Below are positions 19,841 through 30,160 of a stretch of 33,907 bases of DNA, piece by piece (position 1 is the stretch's first letter; each line of letters opens with the position of its first letter). The notes beneath the pieces are model-generated. The model had not been told where the DNA came from. It was given only the letters and a program-made list of their open reading frames with translations, and made no database searches. The position numbers and the translations under genes are program-made. The stretch is from Nemertoderma westbladi (Eukaryota; Xenacoelomorpha; Nemertodermatida; Nemertodermatidae), in assembly GCA_032718475.1 (NCBI GenBank), contig JAUCBJ010001836.1, positions 1 to 33,907 of the forward strand, written 5' to 3'.

Positions 19841-20230
19841 ATCTAGATATTATGAGAACCGCCTTCATCTGCTGATTCCAAATCTGAAAACCATTTTATA
19901 TTTCACCAAAAATAGCCAAAGATATTATCAAAATATTAAGGTGTAAATTTTAAGACGTTAATCGCTATAATTCTACTGTTTTATTTACTCAATTCTAGAA
20001 TATTAATTAGCCTACGCGTAATGACGAAATAATATGGAGTGTTTTAAAGGCTCAACTAAATAATAATTACTATTCTAGAATAAAGACAAAAAAACATTCG
20101 AATTATAGCGATTTACGTCTCAAAATTTACACCTTAGTATTTTGATAAATTTGACAATTTTTGTTGAAATTTAAAACGGTTTTCAGATACGGAATCTACA
20201 GATGAAGGCGGTTCTAATGGTATCCAGATC
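19841..20230. mobile_element. MITE-like inverted repeat with ~170-bp arms
   Basis: The left arm (19841-20010) reads ATCTAGATATTATGAGAACC, GCCTTCATCTG, ATCTGAAAACC and AAGGTGTAAATTTTAAGACG, ending at ATTCTAGAATATTAATTA. The right arm (20061-20230) is its inverse with modest divergence: CCGCCTTCATCTGTAGATTC, AAGGTGTAAATTTTGAGACG and ATTCTAGAATAGTAATTA when reverse-complemented. The loop is about 50 bp. No coding sequence is present. The superfamily is unknown and no target duplication was evident. Confidence 0.8.
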
Positions 20231-20248
20231 CCGTCATTCGGTTTCATC

Positions 20249-20532
20249 GGTTATCATTCATTTAGATACGCTGCCCCTTTCGTATTTAACAGCCTCCCAC
20301 TCAGTTTAAAAAGACTTGCTTAAATTTGGAGTCATTCAAACGACAATTGAAAACATGTTCCTTCATTCGATAGGGCCTTCAAATAACTCAAATAATTTCT
20401 TCTTTGAAAAGTTATTATATTTTCTGATATTTTCTGTGCAATAGACTTTTACATTTACTTAGCGCCTTTGAACCTTAGCAGAAAAGAGCGCTTTATCAAT
20501 AACTGTATTATTATTACTATTATTATTATTAT
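20249..20532 (+). pseudogene. 3' end of a CR1/L2-like LINE
   Basis: Translation from about 20249 gives GYHSFRYAAPFVFNSLPLSL, then after a small frameshift and stop NLESFKRQLKTCSF. This is the hallmark C-terminus of many CR1/L2-type RT proteins (R..AP..WNSLP..L....SFK..LKT.LF). It is followed by a 3' UTR with paired AGCGCCTTTGAA / AGAGCGCTTTATCAATAACT and a (TTA)n tail (about 20507-20532), also typical of such elements. Only the last ~280 bp survive. It is a different family from the RTE-like copies. It begins directly after the inverted repeat ending at 20230. Confidence 0.65.
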
Positions 20533-21074
20533 GTGTTAAGGGAGAGAGAGTGTATAGAAATTACATACACATAAGACAATAGATTAATTTGTCACAAACG
20601 GCGCTTGTATTTTACCGACCATACATATTGATATTATACATTTATGCATTACATACATTACATATATACACATCTAAAATTACCATGTGTGGTACCGGTA
20701 TCGATAAATAAAGTCCCAAACGTCGCCCCATATAATCGGCCTGTTGCATTGCAGCATTGAATTGCAGCATTGACGATGCTATGCTGGCTTAACAAAAATA
20801 TTGTGCCACACTGCCACTACCATTCAATCCACAATTAGCATGACTCAAAGCAGCATTACTACTTCTCTACTAATGTAAATATAAATAAGCAGGTTTGCAA
20901 ATTTTATGGAAAGGCCTTTGGCCTAACTGGTAGAACTCAAAGTTTACCGAACTTTTGTGAAGGTAATAGGTTTAGTTTACTATTACTGTAGCAGTTTTAT
21001 TGTAAATGAGAAAAAATTGGCTCTTATTTTTTGCTGACGGCATTATTATTTACAATGCGACATCTCCAGAATTA
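20533..21074. other. Non-coding stretch
   Basis: No gene recognised. It contains short repeated TTGCAGCATTGA words (about 20745-20775) and a GTACCGGTA palindrome (about 20692). The last ~120 bp may belong to the element that seeded the following array. Confidence 0.45.
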
Positions 21075-21875
21075 TAGTCCCATAGTTACTACCATTTCAG
21101 TGTGATATGCGCCCGGGCTAGTCCCATAGTTACTACCATTTCAGTGTGATATGCGCCCGGGCTAGTCCCTTAGTTACTACCATTTCAGTGTGATATGCGC
21201 CCGGGCTAGTCCCTTAGTTACTACCATTTCAGTGTTATATGCGCCCGGGATAGTCCCTTAGTTACTACCATTTCAGTGTGATATGCGCCCGGGCTAGTCC
21301 CTTAGTTACTACCATTTCAGTGTGATATGCGCCCGGGCTAGTCCCTTAGTTACTACAATTTCAGTGTGATATGCGCCCGGGCTAGTCCCTTAGTTACTAC
21401 CATTTCAGTGTGATATGCGCCCGGGCTAGTCCCTTAGTTACTACCATTTCAGTGTGATATGCGCCCGGGCTAGTCCCTTAGTTACTACCATTTCAGTGTG
21501 ATATGCGCCCGGGCTAGTCCCTTAGTTACTACCATTTCAGTGTGATATGCGCCCGGGCTAGTCCCTTAGTTACTACCATTTCAGTGTGATATGCGCCCGG
21601 GCTAGTCCCTTAGTTACTACCATTTCAGTGTGATATGCGCCCGGGCTAGTCCCTTAGTTACTACCATTTCAGTGTGATATGCGCCCGGGCTAGTCCCTTA
21701 GTTACTACCATTTCAGTGTGATATGCGCCCGGGCTAGTCCCTTAGTTACTACCATTTCAGTGTGATATGCGCCCGGGCTAGTCCCTTAGTTACTACCATT
21801 TCAGTGTGATATGCGCCCGGGCTAGTCCCTTAGTTACTACCATTTCAGTGTGATATGCGCCCGGGCTAGTCCCTT
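21075..21875 (+). repeat. 44-bp tandem array, 18 copies, nearly identical
   Basis: The unit begins TAGTCCCTTAGTTACTACCA and ends GTGATATGCGCCCGGGC. The spacing of TAGTCC is exactly 44 bp from 21075 to 21867. The first two units have CATAG instead of CTTAG, and two single-base variants occur near 21234-21250 and 21357; the rest look identical. Each unit carries GCGCCCGGGC with a CCCGGG site and two CpGs. On the minus strand the array lies immediately downstream of a tRNA-like head (21920-21985). Confidence 0.97.
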
Positions 21876-21919
21876 TAAAGTTTTGGTGCCGAAACGAAGA
21901 CTCCCCTTATCCCCTTACA

Positions 21920-21985
21920 TGGCTTGAACTGAACCTACAACCTCTGTGCAGGGAATAAACCACTACGCCAAGGCGGCTCTTGGAG
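21920..21985 (-). mobile_element. tRNA-like SINE head, minus strand
   Basis: The reverse complement reads GAGCCGCCTTGGCGTAGTGG, TTTATTCCCTGCACAGAGG, TTGTAGGTTCAGTTCAAGCC. TGGCGTAGTGG (21960-21970) fits a polymerase III A box, and GGTTCAGTTCA (21925-21935) is a near-B box 25 bp downstream. The GTTGTAGGTTC segment is shared with the plus-strand SINEs at 10585 and 31277. It is not a functional tRNA, because no matching acceptor stem was seen. The stretch between head and array (21876-21919) may be SINE body. Confidence 0.5.
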
Positions 21986-23035
21986 ATTTTATTCGGTCTA
22001 TTTGGCTGCCGTTCAACCTATTATTTATAATAATATCTATCATCAGCAATATGTTTGATTGCGGTATGACCACGACGATTTCAATTTCCGTGTTTAGTTT
22101 CCGGGTGTGTTGTGAAATCACGCCTTTACCCTCATTGTGCTGTGCTGGTAAAGGAACGGTTCCCATTACATTATATAGTTATAATGCGACATGGTCTTAT
22201 AGTAGAGTCACAAAACAACTCACTGCCGACGTCGTATACCAACGACGTAAATGAATGTTATACAATTTAAATTATATTACTCGAGTCACAGGAGCAATGC
22301 AAATATAACGTAGGAATTGTAGGAGTTTGATATGTATAGCGATTGGAGCCCTTCTTTAATCGAATGCGCTTTGAGCAACCTCGAATAAATGATATGATAT
22401 TCATTGGTATTGGGTTTCTGTATTGTCAGAAATATGATGTTTTGTTTAGTGTTGGGCGTTTTTCTCTAGCGTCAATCACCATTATTACTGTCTGGTTTTG
22501 TTATGTCTGTCAATTAATTATTTTATTTTGTCCTACTGTATGATAAAAGACTAACATTAATTACTTATTGCCATTATTTGGTGTGTTTTATCAATAAATA
22601 CAGCCGCAAACTCATGTTACACGCAAGGATGGCCTGTCACACGGTATATATAGTGAAGTTATGCACTGCTGTTATGTTCTATTTGCATGCACTTTACTCC
22701 CATTTTACTTCAGTTCTCACTATATTTGTGTTTCTGTGCATAATATAAATATCTCCGATAATCACATATGTAGACTTCAGAAACTTATAGGACTCAGTTT
22801 CAATTCTTAAATGATCTGATCTCACCACTTAATTAATCCCCAAACTTCACCTACAACTCGGAGTTAACATATTTATTTACCTCGTGTCTACAATGTAACT
22901 AGCTGTTACAGTAGCAATAACGTATACGTATAATACTCGCGATATTATGTTTATAAAGTAGTGACCGCGGCAGTACGGAGTACGAGCCAATTTAGGACCA
23001 TTTACATACAACAATATGAAATTGGTATATTATAT
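21986..23035. other. Non-coding stretch
   Basis: No gene recognised. Short open frames at 21946-22254 and 22343-22543 lack domains, splice context or conserved motifs. Confidence 0.5.
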
Positions 23036-23215
23036 TCAGGCCCATGTGAAGTATATCAGAATTTCTGATGTTATTTGTGCACTTTTCAGTTTACCCCCAT
23101 GTGAAGAATACAAGTTTTCAGTAATAACCCAGGTTACAGAAGGGCCGAATCTAACCAAAACAATAAACGAATTAGTTTCTGTACAAATTACAAGAGGGAA
23201 ATAAGGGCTAAAAAC
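23036..23215 (+). repeat. Dispersed repeat with PPCEEY-like coding trace, copy A
   Basis: About 180 bp similar to 29026-29206. The reading frame gives SLPPCEEYKFSVITQVTEG and then PNLTKTINELVSVQITRGK with a stop; the other copy ends similarly. A 3' splice-like TTTGTGCACTTTTCAG precedes the PPCEEY codons. CCCATGTGAAG occurs twice, about 55 bp apart. The pattern L.PC..Y.FSV loosely recalls a fibronectin type III strand, so this may be a copied exon or pseudogene piece. I do not claim a function. Confidence 0.5.
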
Positions 23216-25023
23216 ACTTAAGTGGAAATATTAAATTTAAAATAATACAAATTCTTCATAATATTAAATTTCAATAAAATGTCGACTGAAATTATAAATG
23301 CGAAATCCCGGTATTCTTAACATATTATTTAGTAGTAGTACATATTATTCTCCCATACGTTCCGGTTCGTACGTCAGGTATTCATGAAATTAACTCCCAG
23401 GTGACGTTTTTAGTTATCTACATTTATGCTTTCAAGGGACGTACTAAATATATCACAACAGTACTGCAGTACAGCAATACTGTAGTACAGTTACCGGTAA
23501 CAACTACAAAATTCAAATTTCCCGCTGTCTAATACTAATGCAGTAATTGTTTACCCTAATAATAGAGCTCGCATTGCACAAATATCATCTCAAAACCCGA
23601 TTTTCTGTATGACCCGTCGCCGTCGTCGTGTCTATATCTAACGCTTGTCCAAATTTCGTTTCAATTGATTCTGAAATAACGGAGATATCGCTCTGGACAC
23701 ACACACACACACACACACACAAACAAACACAGTACGGTAATAACGGTCACTTATGTCAATAGGACCGCGAACCAATTAACTGTGTCCCTGTACTCACCAA
23801 CGGGATATATAATAATTTAAAGCCAATGTTACACCCTTTTTAATTAAACAGGTGAGGAAATATCAAAATCAATATTATAGTTTTGTTTGGGTGTGTTCGT
23901 TTGACTAATGCTAGAGTTGTTATCTTGTCATTATTGAGGATAGTGTTGTCTTTTCCACTTAGAACGGTTATCTTTCGTTGCCCAAGTCATTACTGACTGG
24001 TTGGGTGAGTCCTGTTGACAGTATAGAAATATATAAATCCGTGCTGAGTTATTATTATTATTAAAACTAACTCCACCATTGATAGGTTAACCGGCATACC
24101 AGCAGTATTCAAACTGGTTGGACTATGTGACGAACAAACATCAAAACCAACTCTCTCCTTCCTTTCTCGTCCTTCTGCTCAATCATACTTACTTTCATTA
24201 TTTTCATGATGTGCTGTTTTCTGATTGGCTGTCTGCTGTACTTTCCCCTGTCTCAGCTTTGCACAGATCACTTTATCTTACTAAGTTCTTCTGTCTTTGC
24301 TGATAACTCTTGGATGTATTATTAATACAGTGCCATTTATTTATTCTGTTGTTTTCGTTAACTTGTATTTGTTTAATTAATTAATTTAATTTCATATATA
24401 TCATTGATGAATTGATAAATATTAAAATATCCACCAGGCAGCTAACTAATTTTATTTACGTATACTGTTAATTTAATGTTGCACTGCCCTTTAACCTTTG
24501 TAATTGTAACTAGTTAACTATTAGTTGAATTGTGTTTGTCTTTATAACAAGTCTTGATGTTTGTCTTTCAATTTCGCAAAAACAAAAATTTATCTTAGTT
24601 GCGTCTTTAATTAAATAAATTGATAATTTATTATTTAAAAGTTATTAAAAATATTCGGGATTTACTAAAGATATACTTTTCCGTACATATTTTTAGACTA
24701 CTTTAATTTACATTGCCTTGTTACATTTTAAAAGACTTTGTGCCAATACTTATTATGTGAGGAAGTGCCATTTATAAACTTGTTAATTTAGTTTTCATTG
24801 CTTGTTTTGCTAATCTGTTGTGCTACTCTGCTACGTGCTAAATGCTCTACAACTCGGCCAATATTATTATATGATGCAGCACGCTTTATTTAGTGATATG
24901 GTGAGTCATCGCATAATTAAAATAAATAGTATAATACTTGAGACGATTTTAAATAATAAGTCATTCTGGGGCAAAATAGTAGAGTTAGATAAAAATATAT
25001 TATTATATATTCTAATATATAAT
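23216..25023. other. AT-rich non-coding stretch with an AC microsatellite
   Basis: No gene recognised. A block around 23607-23696 (CGTCGCCGTCGTCGTG, AAATTTCGTTTCAATTGATT, GGAGATATCG) leads into (AC)n at 23697-23720. Such blocks commonly precede microsatellites in invertebrate interspersed repeats. The rest is AT-rich with short chance open frames. Confidence 0.5.
23697..23720 (+). repeat. AC dinucleotide microsatellite
   Basis: Twelve AC units followed by AAACAAACAC, directly after a GGAGATATCG block. Confidence 0.9.
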
Positions 25024-25200
25024 CTTGGGTTGAACGAAATGTATAGACAGACCAATATCAAGCAATTAAAATAAAAATGTTTACAAAAACATTTTTATGT
25101 TTTTTTTTAATGTTTTTCAATTAAAATAAAAATGTTTACATAAACATGTTTATTTTAATGTCTTGATATTGGTCTGTCAATATATATCGTTCAACCCAAG
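25024..25200. repeat. Inverted repeat with ~75-bp arms
   Basis: The left arm begins CTTGGGTTGAACGAAATGTA, then GACAGACCAATATCAAG. The right arm ends CTTGATATTGGTCTGTCAAT, TCGTTCAACCCAAG. The interior repeats AATTAAAATAAAAATGTTTACA twice and holds TGTTTAC/GTAAACA-type hairpins. It is probably a short MITE or fold-back remnant. Confidence 0.75.
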
Positions 25201-25423
25201 TTAAAGAGACCGGATAATGCTAAACATTATTGTTTAAAATGCGTAATAAGTGTCAGTTACACTTACATAAATACTCCCTATATTACTCGTTGAACTCACT
25301 AGATTGAAGATCAAAAATAAATCAATAAATATACAGGTAGACCACAAACAAGGCCTAAAATTTGCTAAATAATTTTACAGTATAAGGTAATGAAATCATT
25401 TTTACACCTAATAGCTAGACATA

Positions 25424-25681
25424 AAATAAACAGCCAAGAGAGAGGATCCATCTGGCTTCTTCCGCTAAATAAACAGCCAAGAGAGAGGATCCATTTGGTT
25501 TCTTCCGCAAAATAAACAGCCAAGAGAGAGGATCTATCTGGCTTCTTCCGCTAAATAAACAGCCAAGAGAGAGGATCCATTTGGTTTCTTCCGCAAAATA
25601 AACAGCCACGAGAGAGGATCCATCTGGTTTCTTCCGCTAAATAAACAGCCTAGAGAGAGGATCCATCTGGTTTCTTCCGCT
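25424..25681 (+). repeat. 43-bp tandem array, 6 copies
   Basis: Units start AAATAAACAGCCAAGAGAGA, then GGATCCATCTGG(C/T)TTCTTCCGC(T/A). Starts are at 25424, 25467, 25510, 25553, 25596 and 25639. Alternating CTGGCTTC and TTGGTTTC variants among the first four units suggest a dimeric stage of amplification. A related single segment is at 25923-25966. Confidence 0.95.
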
Positions 25682-25975
25682 GTATAATGTTTTACGATCA
25701 TGCTTTGCCTCAACTAACTGTTTTGCGGCTCAATTTCAAATCAGTGCAAATAATTCTGTATAAATTCCCACTTTTGTGTCCAATCCATAGGCAAGACGCT
25801 TTCGATGTTAGTTCATACCAAACCCGGCGGTACAATAACTTCTGCTGGGAGTGTAAGGAATGGGTTGGATATTTGAGTATCCTTCCTTGGGAGTGTGTGT
25901 GGGGCCCTCTCTGCTATACAGGTAACAGCCAAGAGAGAGAGGAGGGCATTCGGGTTGCCTCCCACTGTTTGTAGT
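25682..25975 (+). mobile_element. Possible SINE or related element sharing the 43-bp motif
   Basis: The segment AACAGCCAAGAGAGAGAGGA, GGGCATTCGGGTTGCCTCCC (25924-25963) resembles one unit of the adjacent array. It also resembles the SINE end at 31418-31450 (CCTTCGGGTCGCCTCCGG, then GACTGTTTG versus CACTGTTTG). GGAGGGCATTCGGGTTGCCTCC can fold into a hairpin. No clear tRNA head was found upstream, so the element's nature and left boundary are uncertain. Confidence 0.35.
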
Positions 25976-27694
25976 TTAGGTTCCCCATCACTTTACTTTA
26001 ATATTATCAGATCTGTAGATGCGGCCTCTTCCTGCCTATATTGCCTGATTTTTCTATTGAAATATAAACTGGTAATGTGGCAGTCAAACCTTCATGAAAT
26101 ATATTACTAGCAGCTAACCCGAAAATGTATTAATTTATTACAAAAAAAAATGTTTGAAAGCCGTTTGTATCAAGTTACTGTACTAGCACGTTTATAGGAT
26201 ATCACCTACGAATGTGTCTGGCAATGTTTCATTGAGGCCGAAATAATATCCGGTCTTAGGAGATTCGAAAACAATTTATTTAACAGAATTTTCCGCTTTA
26301 AACTTTGCGTTAATGCTCCCTATACTGTGCTTACAGGCTCGCCGCGCACTGATTAGTATGCAAATAGCAAAACTCTATAAAAACACGGCCAATTCGTGCC
26401 TAAGTAACACGATGAAATTGATTGCGTGGTTGTGTTGCGGCGAATAGTAACATTTACTTAGCCGCTTCCTATATTGATTCACCTTGTTCATATGAATGAC
26501 CCCGGGTCAGGTATACAACCCCATAAACATGCATTATTCCCGGATGCGTTTGTTCCACAGAGTGGGTGGGGGTACCTCACGCGTTACTTCCCTACCCGAC
26601 GGTACGGTAAGCAGGCGAGGGCAGCCATCCACTGCAGCCTTGTCGCTCTCTCTTACTAGCTGTTGGTTTCTGTTAGGCCTAACTGCAAATAATCCTGAAT
26701 GCTGGCCTGCCTTCTTGTGCAACAAGCGGCTGTCTCCCCCCAATAATAAGAGCAATGCACATTGAATATGTAAGTAATGGTTGGTAGGCTTAATTATACT
26801 TCATGGGTTATGGTATAACGATGGTAATTTATAACTGTAGCAATAACCATGGCTGACTGTGACACTACAATATATACTATATATACAGCGTTGCTAGGGC
26901 TGTTTGAGTACCAACTGTTACCCAGCCACCAAGGCACATATACTATACAGACACACACACACACAATTAGATTTTAATCGGGCTGTACTAACTAACCGTG
27001 GTTCGGTTATAGTATTGCTAACTAATACCAGCTGTTATAAATAACCACAAGATCATTTACTAAATTAAGAAATTGTTGTAAATAGGTTGTAATCTTTCTT
27101 TAGTAGTAGTATTTGCCAATTGTGTTGGTGTGGTGATGATATCATTCTACGGAATCTTCCATTTCTCCTTGGTTACCAAGCTTGCGCCTGTGTTGCATTA
27201 TGGACTTGGAACACGGTATGATTCCCTGTTATGCTGTCACACGTCTGGCTGCCTTTACCACATTCCATCATTGTCTGCTATTCAATCCTGAATCGCTGAA
27301 TCTTGACTCTTTAACAAGAATGCTTCCAGGTATTAGGTTATACTGTAGTGTAGGAGTTTTAGTGTATTTCTATTCATCAAATTAACGTGTTACTGAAAAA
27401 ATAACACAACGGGAATTAGTAGGAAATATAATTTCCACATTTCCATTTTCCAAGTAACTGATGGTTGCAATTACATACAATTATCGCTTTTTAAAAGCCG
27501 CCCAAGCATTGTGATGTGCTGCTGCCAGTCTATAGATCACAACTTGAGAACCTACTGTAAAAAATATTATATATCTTTAAAAACAAGTTCATTTATTATT
27601 TATTACGTAGGCGGGTCGTCTCCAGCCGATCGATTCTTTTCTTGCTTTGTTTTTACTAACATAGCTCTCTGCGGTAGGGACCAGATAGCAATAA
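25976..27694. other. Non-coding stretch
   Basis: No gene recognised. Open frames at 26474-26765 and 27182-27385 have no recognisable domain. Splice-like signals around 27180 and 27328 are weak. A short (AC)n lies at about 26949-26964. Confidence 0.45.
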
Positions 27695-27905
27695 AATAAT
27701 TCATCCTTCTCCTGGGGAAATTCGACGCAAATAACAGATGATTACTCTCAAAAATATAACTGTAACCTGTTCTATTGTGTTTAGTTTATTGTTTTGGTTA
27801 AAATAACGTGCCACTGTAACCTGCTCCTTTCCCTAAATTGAGAATTTCACATTGAGTCGGGATATTAATTTGCCAAGGCGGGTTTTGCGTCCAGTCCCCC
27901 CCCTC
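27695..27905 (+). repeat. Dispersed repeat ending in a C tract, copy 1
   Basis: About 200 bp similar to 33442-33663. Shared blocks are GATTACTCTCAAAAATA, ATTGTGTTTAGTTTATTGTT, TTGGTTAA, ACGTGCCACTGTAA, CTGCTCCTTTCC and GCGGGTTTTGC, followed by a C-rich tract. It is non-coding and the family is unknown. Confidence 0.85.
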
Positions 27906-29025
27906 CTGTGGCGCACTGAAGGCATTATTGGGGACTCGAGTGTGAGTCCCAATCGCACAGAGCCTCAGCCTCCATCACAAAATGGGTGAATCTCGTGCCA
28001 GAACAACTGCGTCACTATTAATACAAGTGCGCAGTCTGAAGTGCGCTGTGTACAGCTGTGGTGGTAGGTAGCCTTGGATATTGTTTCGGGTTGGTGGGAG
28101 TTGATAAAGTTGAGGTTCCGTGCAATGGGCAGCGCAATGCCCAGTTCTGGAGGTATACGTCTCCGTGGAGACTGGCTTGGGGTGGGGGACAATTCCCTGC
28201 GTGGGCCTAGGCCGAATCCGAACAGTATGATAACTAATTTAAAGTTATCAAGTTAATTCAGTTTGTATTTCCTTTGTCCATTTTACGGTTGTTCTAATGC
28301 CGATCACGGAATACCTTTACACTTGCCCAGATTGGGGTTGAGATAATGGTTACTGCGCCTTGTAGTTTGTGAATACCTGCTTCCTGGAACGTCACACTGT
28401 GTTCAGTAATGCCACTGAGCCTATTTCCTTCCCCCTACCCAATGTCACATGTTCCTTGAGGTGTGACGAACCAATGCAGAGCCTCTCAGACAATCTCTCC
28501 CGCAATCCCCCTTTTGCATTTAAGTGACTGACGGCAGGGGCCTACTGGCTAGCCAATTATCATATTTAAGAAGATGGATGGAGGTGTGTTTCTCTGTGAG
28601 TTTCAGCCAATAGGACTGTGGTTTTTGGTATTACTCAGCTCCACTCGATGGTTATGGATATGAGTAATGCCTGTTTCATGTCTGACATTAGTATGTTTAA
28701 TTGGAAATTGTTTAGACTTTTTTTGTCACGCGCTACTAAAGTATTAAATTGTTTTCCAATTTACGTGTTGTATATAATAATTAAACATTACTACTTATTC
28801 TAAGATTTTTTAAATAATATTACGCCCTAAAGGCATTTTTATTTTTATATTACTTAGTATTGCTGTATTAGGGAATATATTTGCGTTACTATTTAAATTG
28901 TTTTTTTTTTTGTTATGACGGAAATATTGAACAGATGTATCTCTAAGTATTCTGGAAAGCAATTTTACATGCAGGTATAAAATATCAGAAAAAATATTAA
29001 CTGTTAGTATGTAAGTAAAAAATAT
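27906..29025. other. Non-coding stretch
   Basis: No gene recognised. The part from about 28075 to 28215 is relatively GC-rich (GGGTTGGTGGGAGTTGATAA, CGTCTCCGTGGAGACTGG with a CTCC/GGAG hairpin) and may be an unidentified interspersed repeat. The remainder is AT-rich. Confidence 0.45.
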
Positions 29026-29206
29026 ATGGGCCCATGCGAAGAATACCAGACTTTCTGCCGTTATTTTTTCACTTTGCAGTTACCCCCATGTGAAGAATAC
29101 CAGGTTTTCACCAAAAACACAGGTTACAGAAGGGCTGAATCTAACCAAAACAATAAACGAAGTAGTGTATGTACAGGTTATAAGACAGAAATAAGAGCTA
29201 TAAAAC
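29026..29206 (+). repeat. Dispersed repeat with PPCEEY-like coding trace, copy B
   Basis: Counterpart of 23036-23215. It opens with GPCEEYQTFC, then QLPPCEEYQVFT, showing the 54-bp internal duplication of CCCATG.GAAGAATACCAG. After one frameshift it continues QVTEGLNLTKTINEVVYVQV and stops at the same place as copy A. The acceptor-like TTTTTTCACTTTGCAG precedes the second PPCEEY. Confidence 0.5.
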
Positions 29207-30028
29207 ACTTAATAAAAAAAAAGCCATTGAAAAGCCAAAAATGGCCATTTGTTAGACTTGTTACCGGTACACCAGCTACAGGTTGACGACAACATATTAC
29301 TTTCGTTTTCCAGACTTTCTCTATACTGTATCCGGCGTATTAGTAGGCCCGCATGGCAAACCTTATGGTACTATATAGTACTTTATAAAAATACAGAAGT
29401 TATCTTCTCTATTTAATCTCGCTGTCACAGGTCAGATATTAAATTGCTGGATTATATGACTTTCAGAAGTAAATAGTATCCTTCACGGATTCCGTGCAAA
29501 CACTCAACAAAACTAAGTTTAATAATTTTATTAACATACGCCGGTATTTAATTAAAATGTATTTAGGGTCAAATTTGTATTCAGTCAAATATGTTTAATT
29601 TCGGCGTTATGCTATGATGTCACACTAATAATAGCAGAATGAATGGTAATTCTCAATCTAGCTCTATTTCTTATGAGCCTCAATGTGGGGTTTTAATACG
29701 CTTGATTTATTCAGCAGTGACTTACCACTAGCCTTCGGGCTACTCTGTATTTCTGTAAGTAGGTTTTGTAGTTTTTTTAATTTGCATAAGTTCCTAGAAT
29801 TCGTAGCCCAAGTAAAGTAATTTATACATAACGAATACTAAGCACGAAATATACACCAAATTATTATTTTAATGATGCACTACTACTAATACACTACTAC
29901 ACTACTACTACTAATACACTACTACTACTACTACTACTACAATCGGCGTGCTGCACTGCATCTGCATTATATTATAGATATTACATTTATATATATAAAT
30001 TGGCCCCGCCACAACTCCATTTTTTTGC
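29207..30028. other. AT-rich non-coding stretch with an ACT microsatellite
   Basis: No gene recognised. It contains (ACT)n at 29879-29941 and ends at the LINE scrap starting at 30029. Confidence 0.5.
29879..29941 (+). repeat. ACT trinucleotide microsatellite
   Basis: (ACT)n interrupted by AATAC and ACACTACT, about 63 bp. Confidence 0.9.
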
Positions 30029-30160
30029 AGCATTCTTGTGAAAGTGCCATCCAGAGATTTGGTATCTTTTGCAGTTAGAGCCCAGCATGGACTCCCATAT
30101 AAGAGTACTGGTACTACTGCTGCCCTAAATAATCGAACCTTAAGGTTCCGTTTTATTCAT
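30029..30160 (-). pseudogene. RTE-like LINE scrap (RT C-terminal part), minus strand
   Basis: The reverse complement matches 7970-8102 of the long copy. It encodes RLFRAAVVPVLLYGSPCW and then ALTAKDTKSL..TFTRML. It is about 130 bp and more diverged than the other fragments, so probably an older insertion or a different subfamily. Neither edge coincides with a recognised element end. Confidence 0.85.

Noticed and set aside
10681-21875. CRISPR-like arrays of ~36-44 bp repeats
   Set aside because: Units are contiguous with no unique spacers and no associated proteins, in a eukaryotic context. They are minisatellites.
26474-26765. Overlapping open frames in a GC-richer patch
   Set aside because: No domain, no convincing splice signals and no codon pattern; chance frames are likely.
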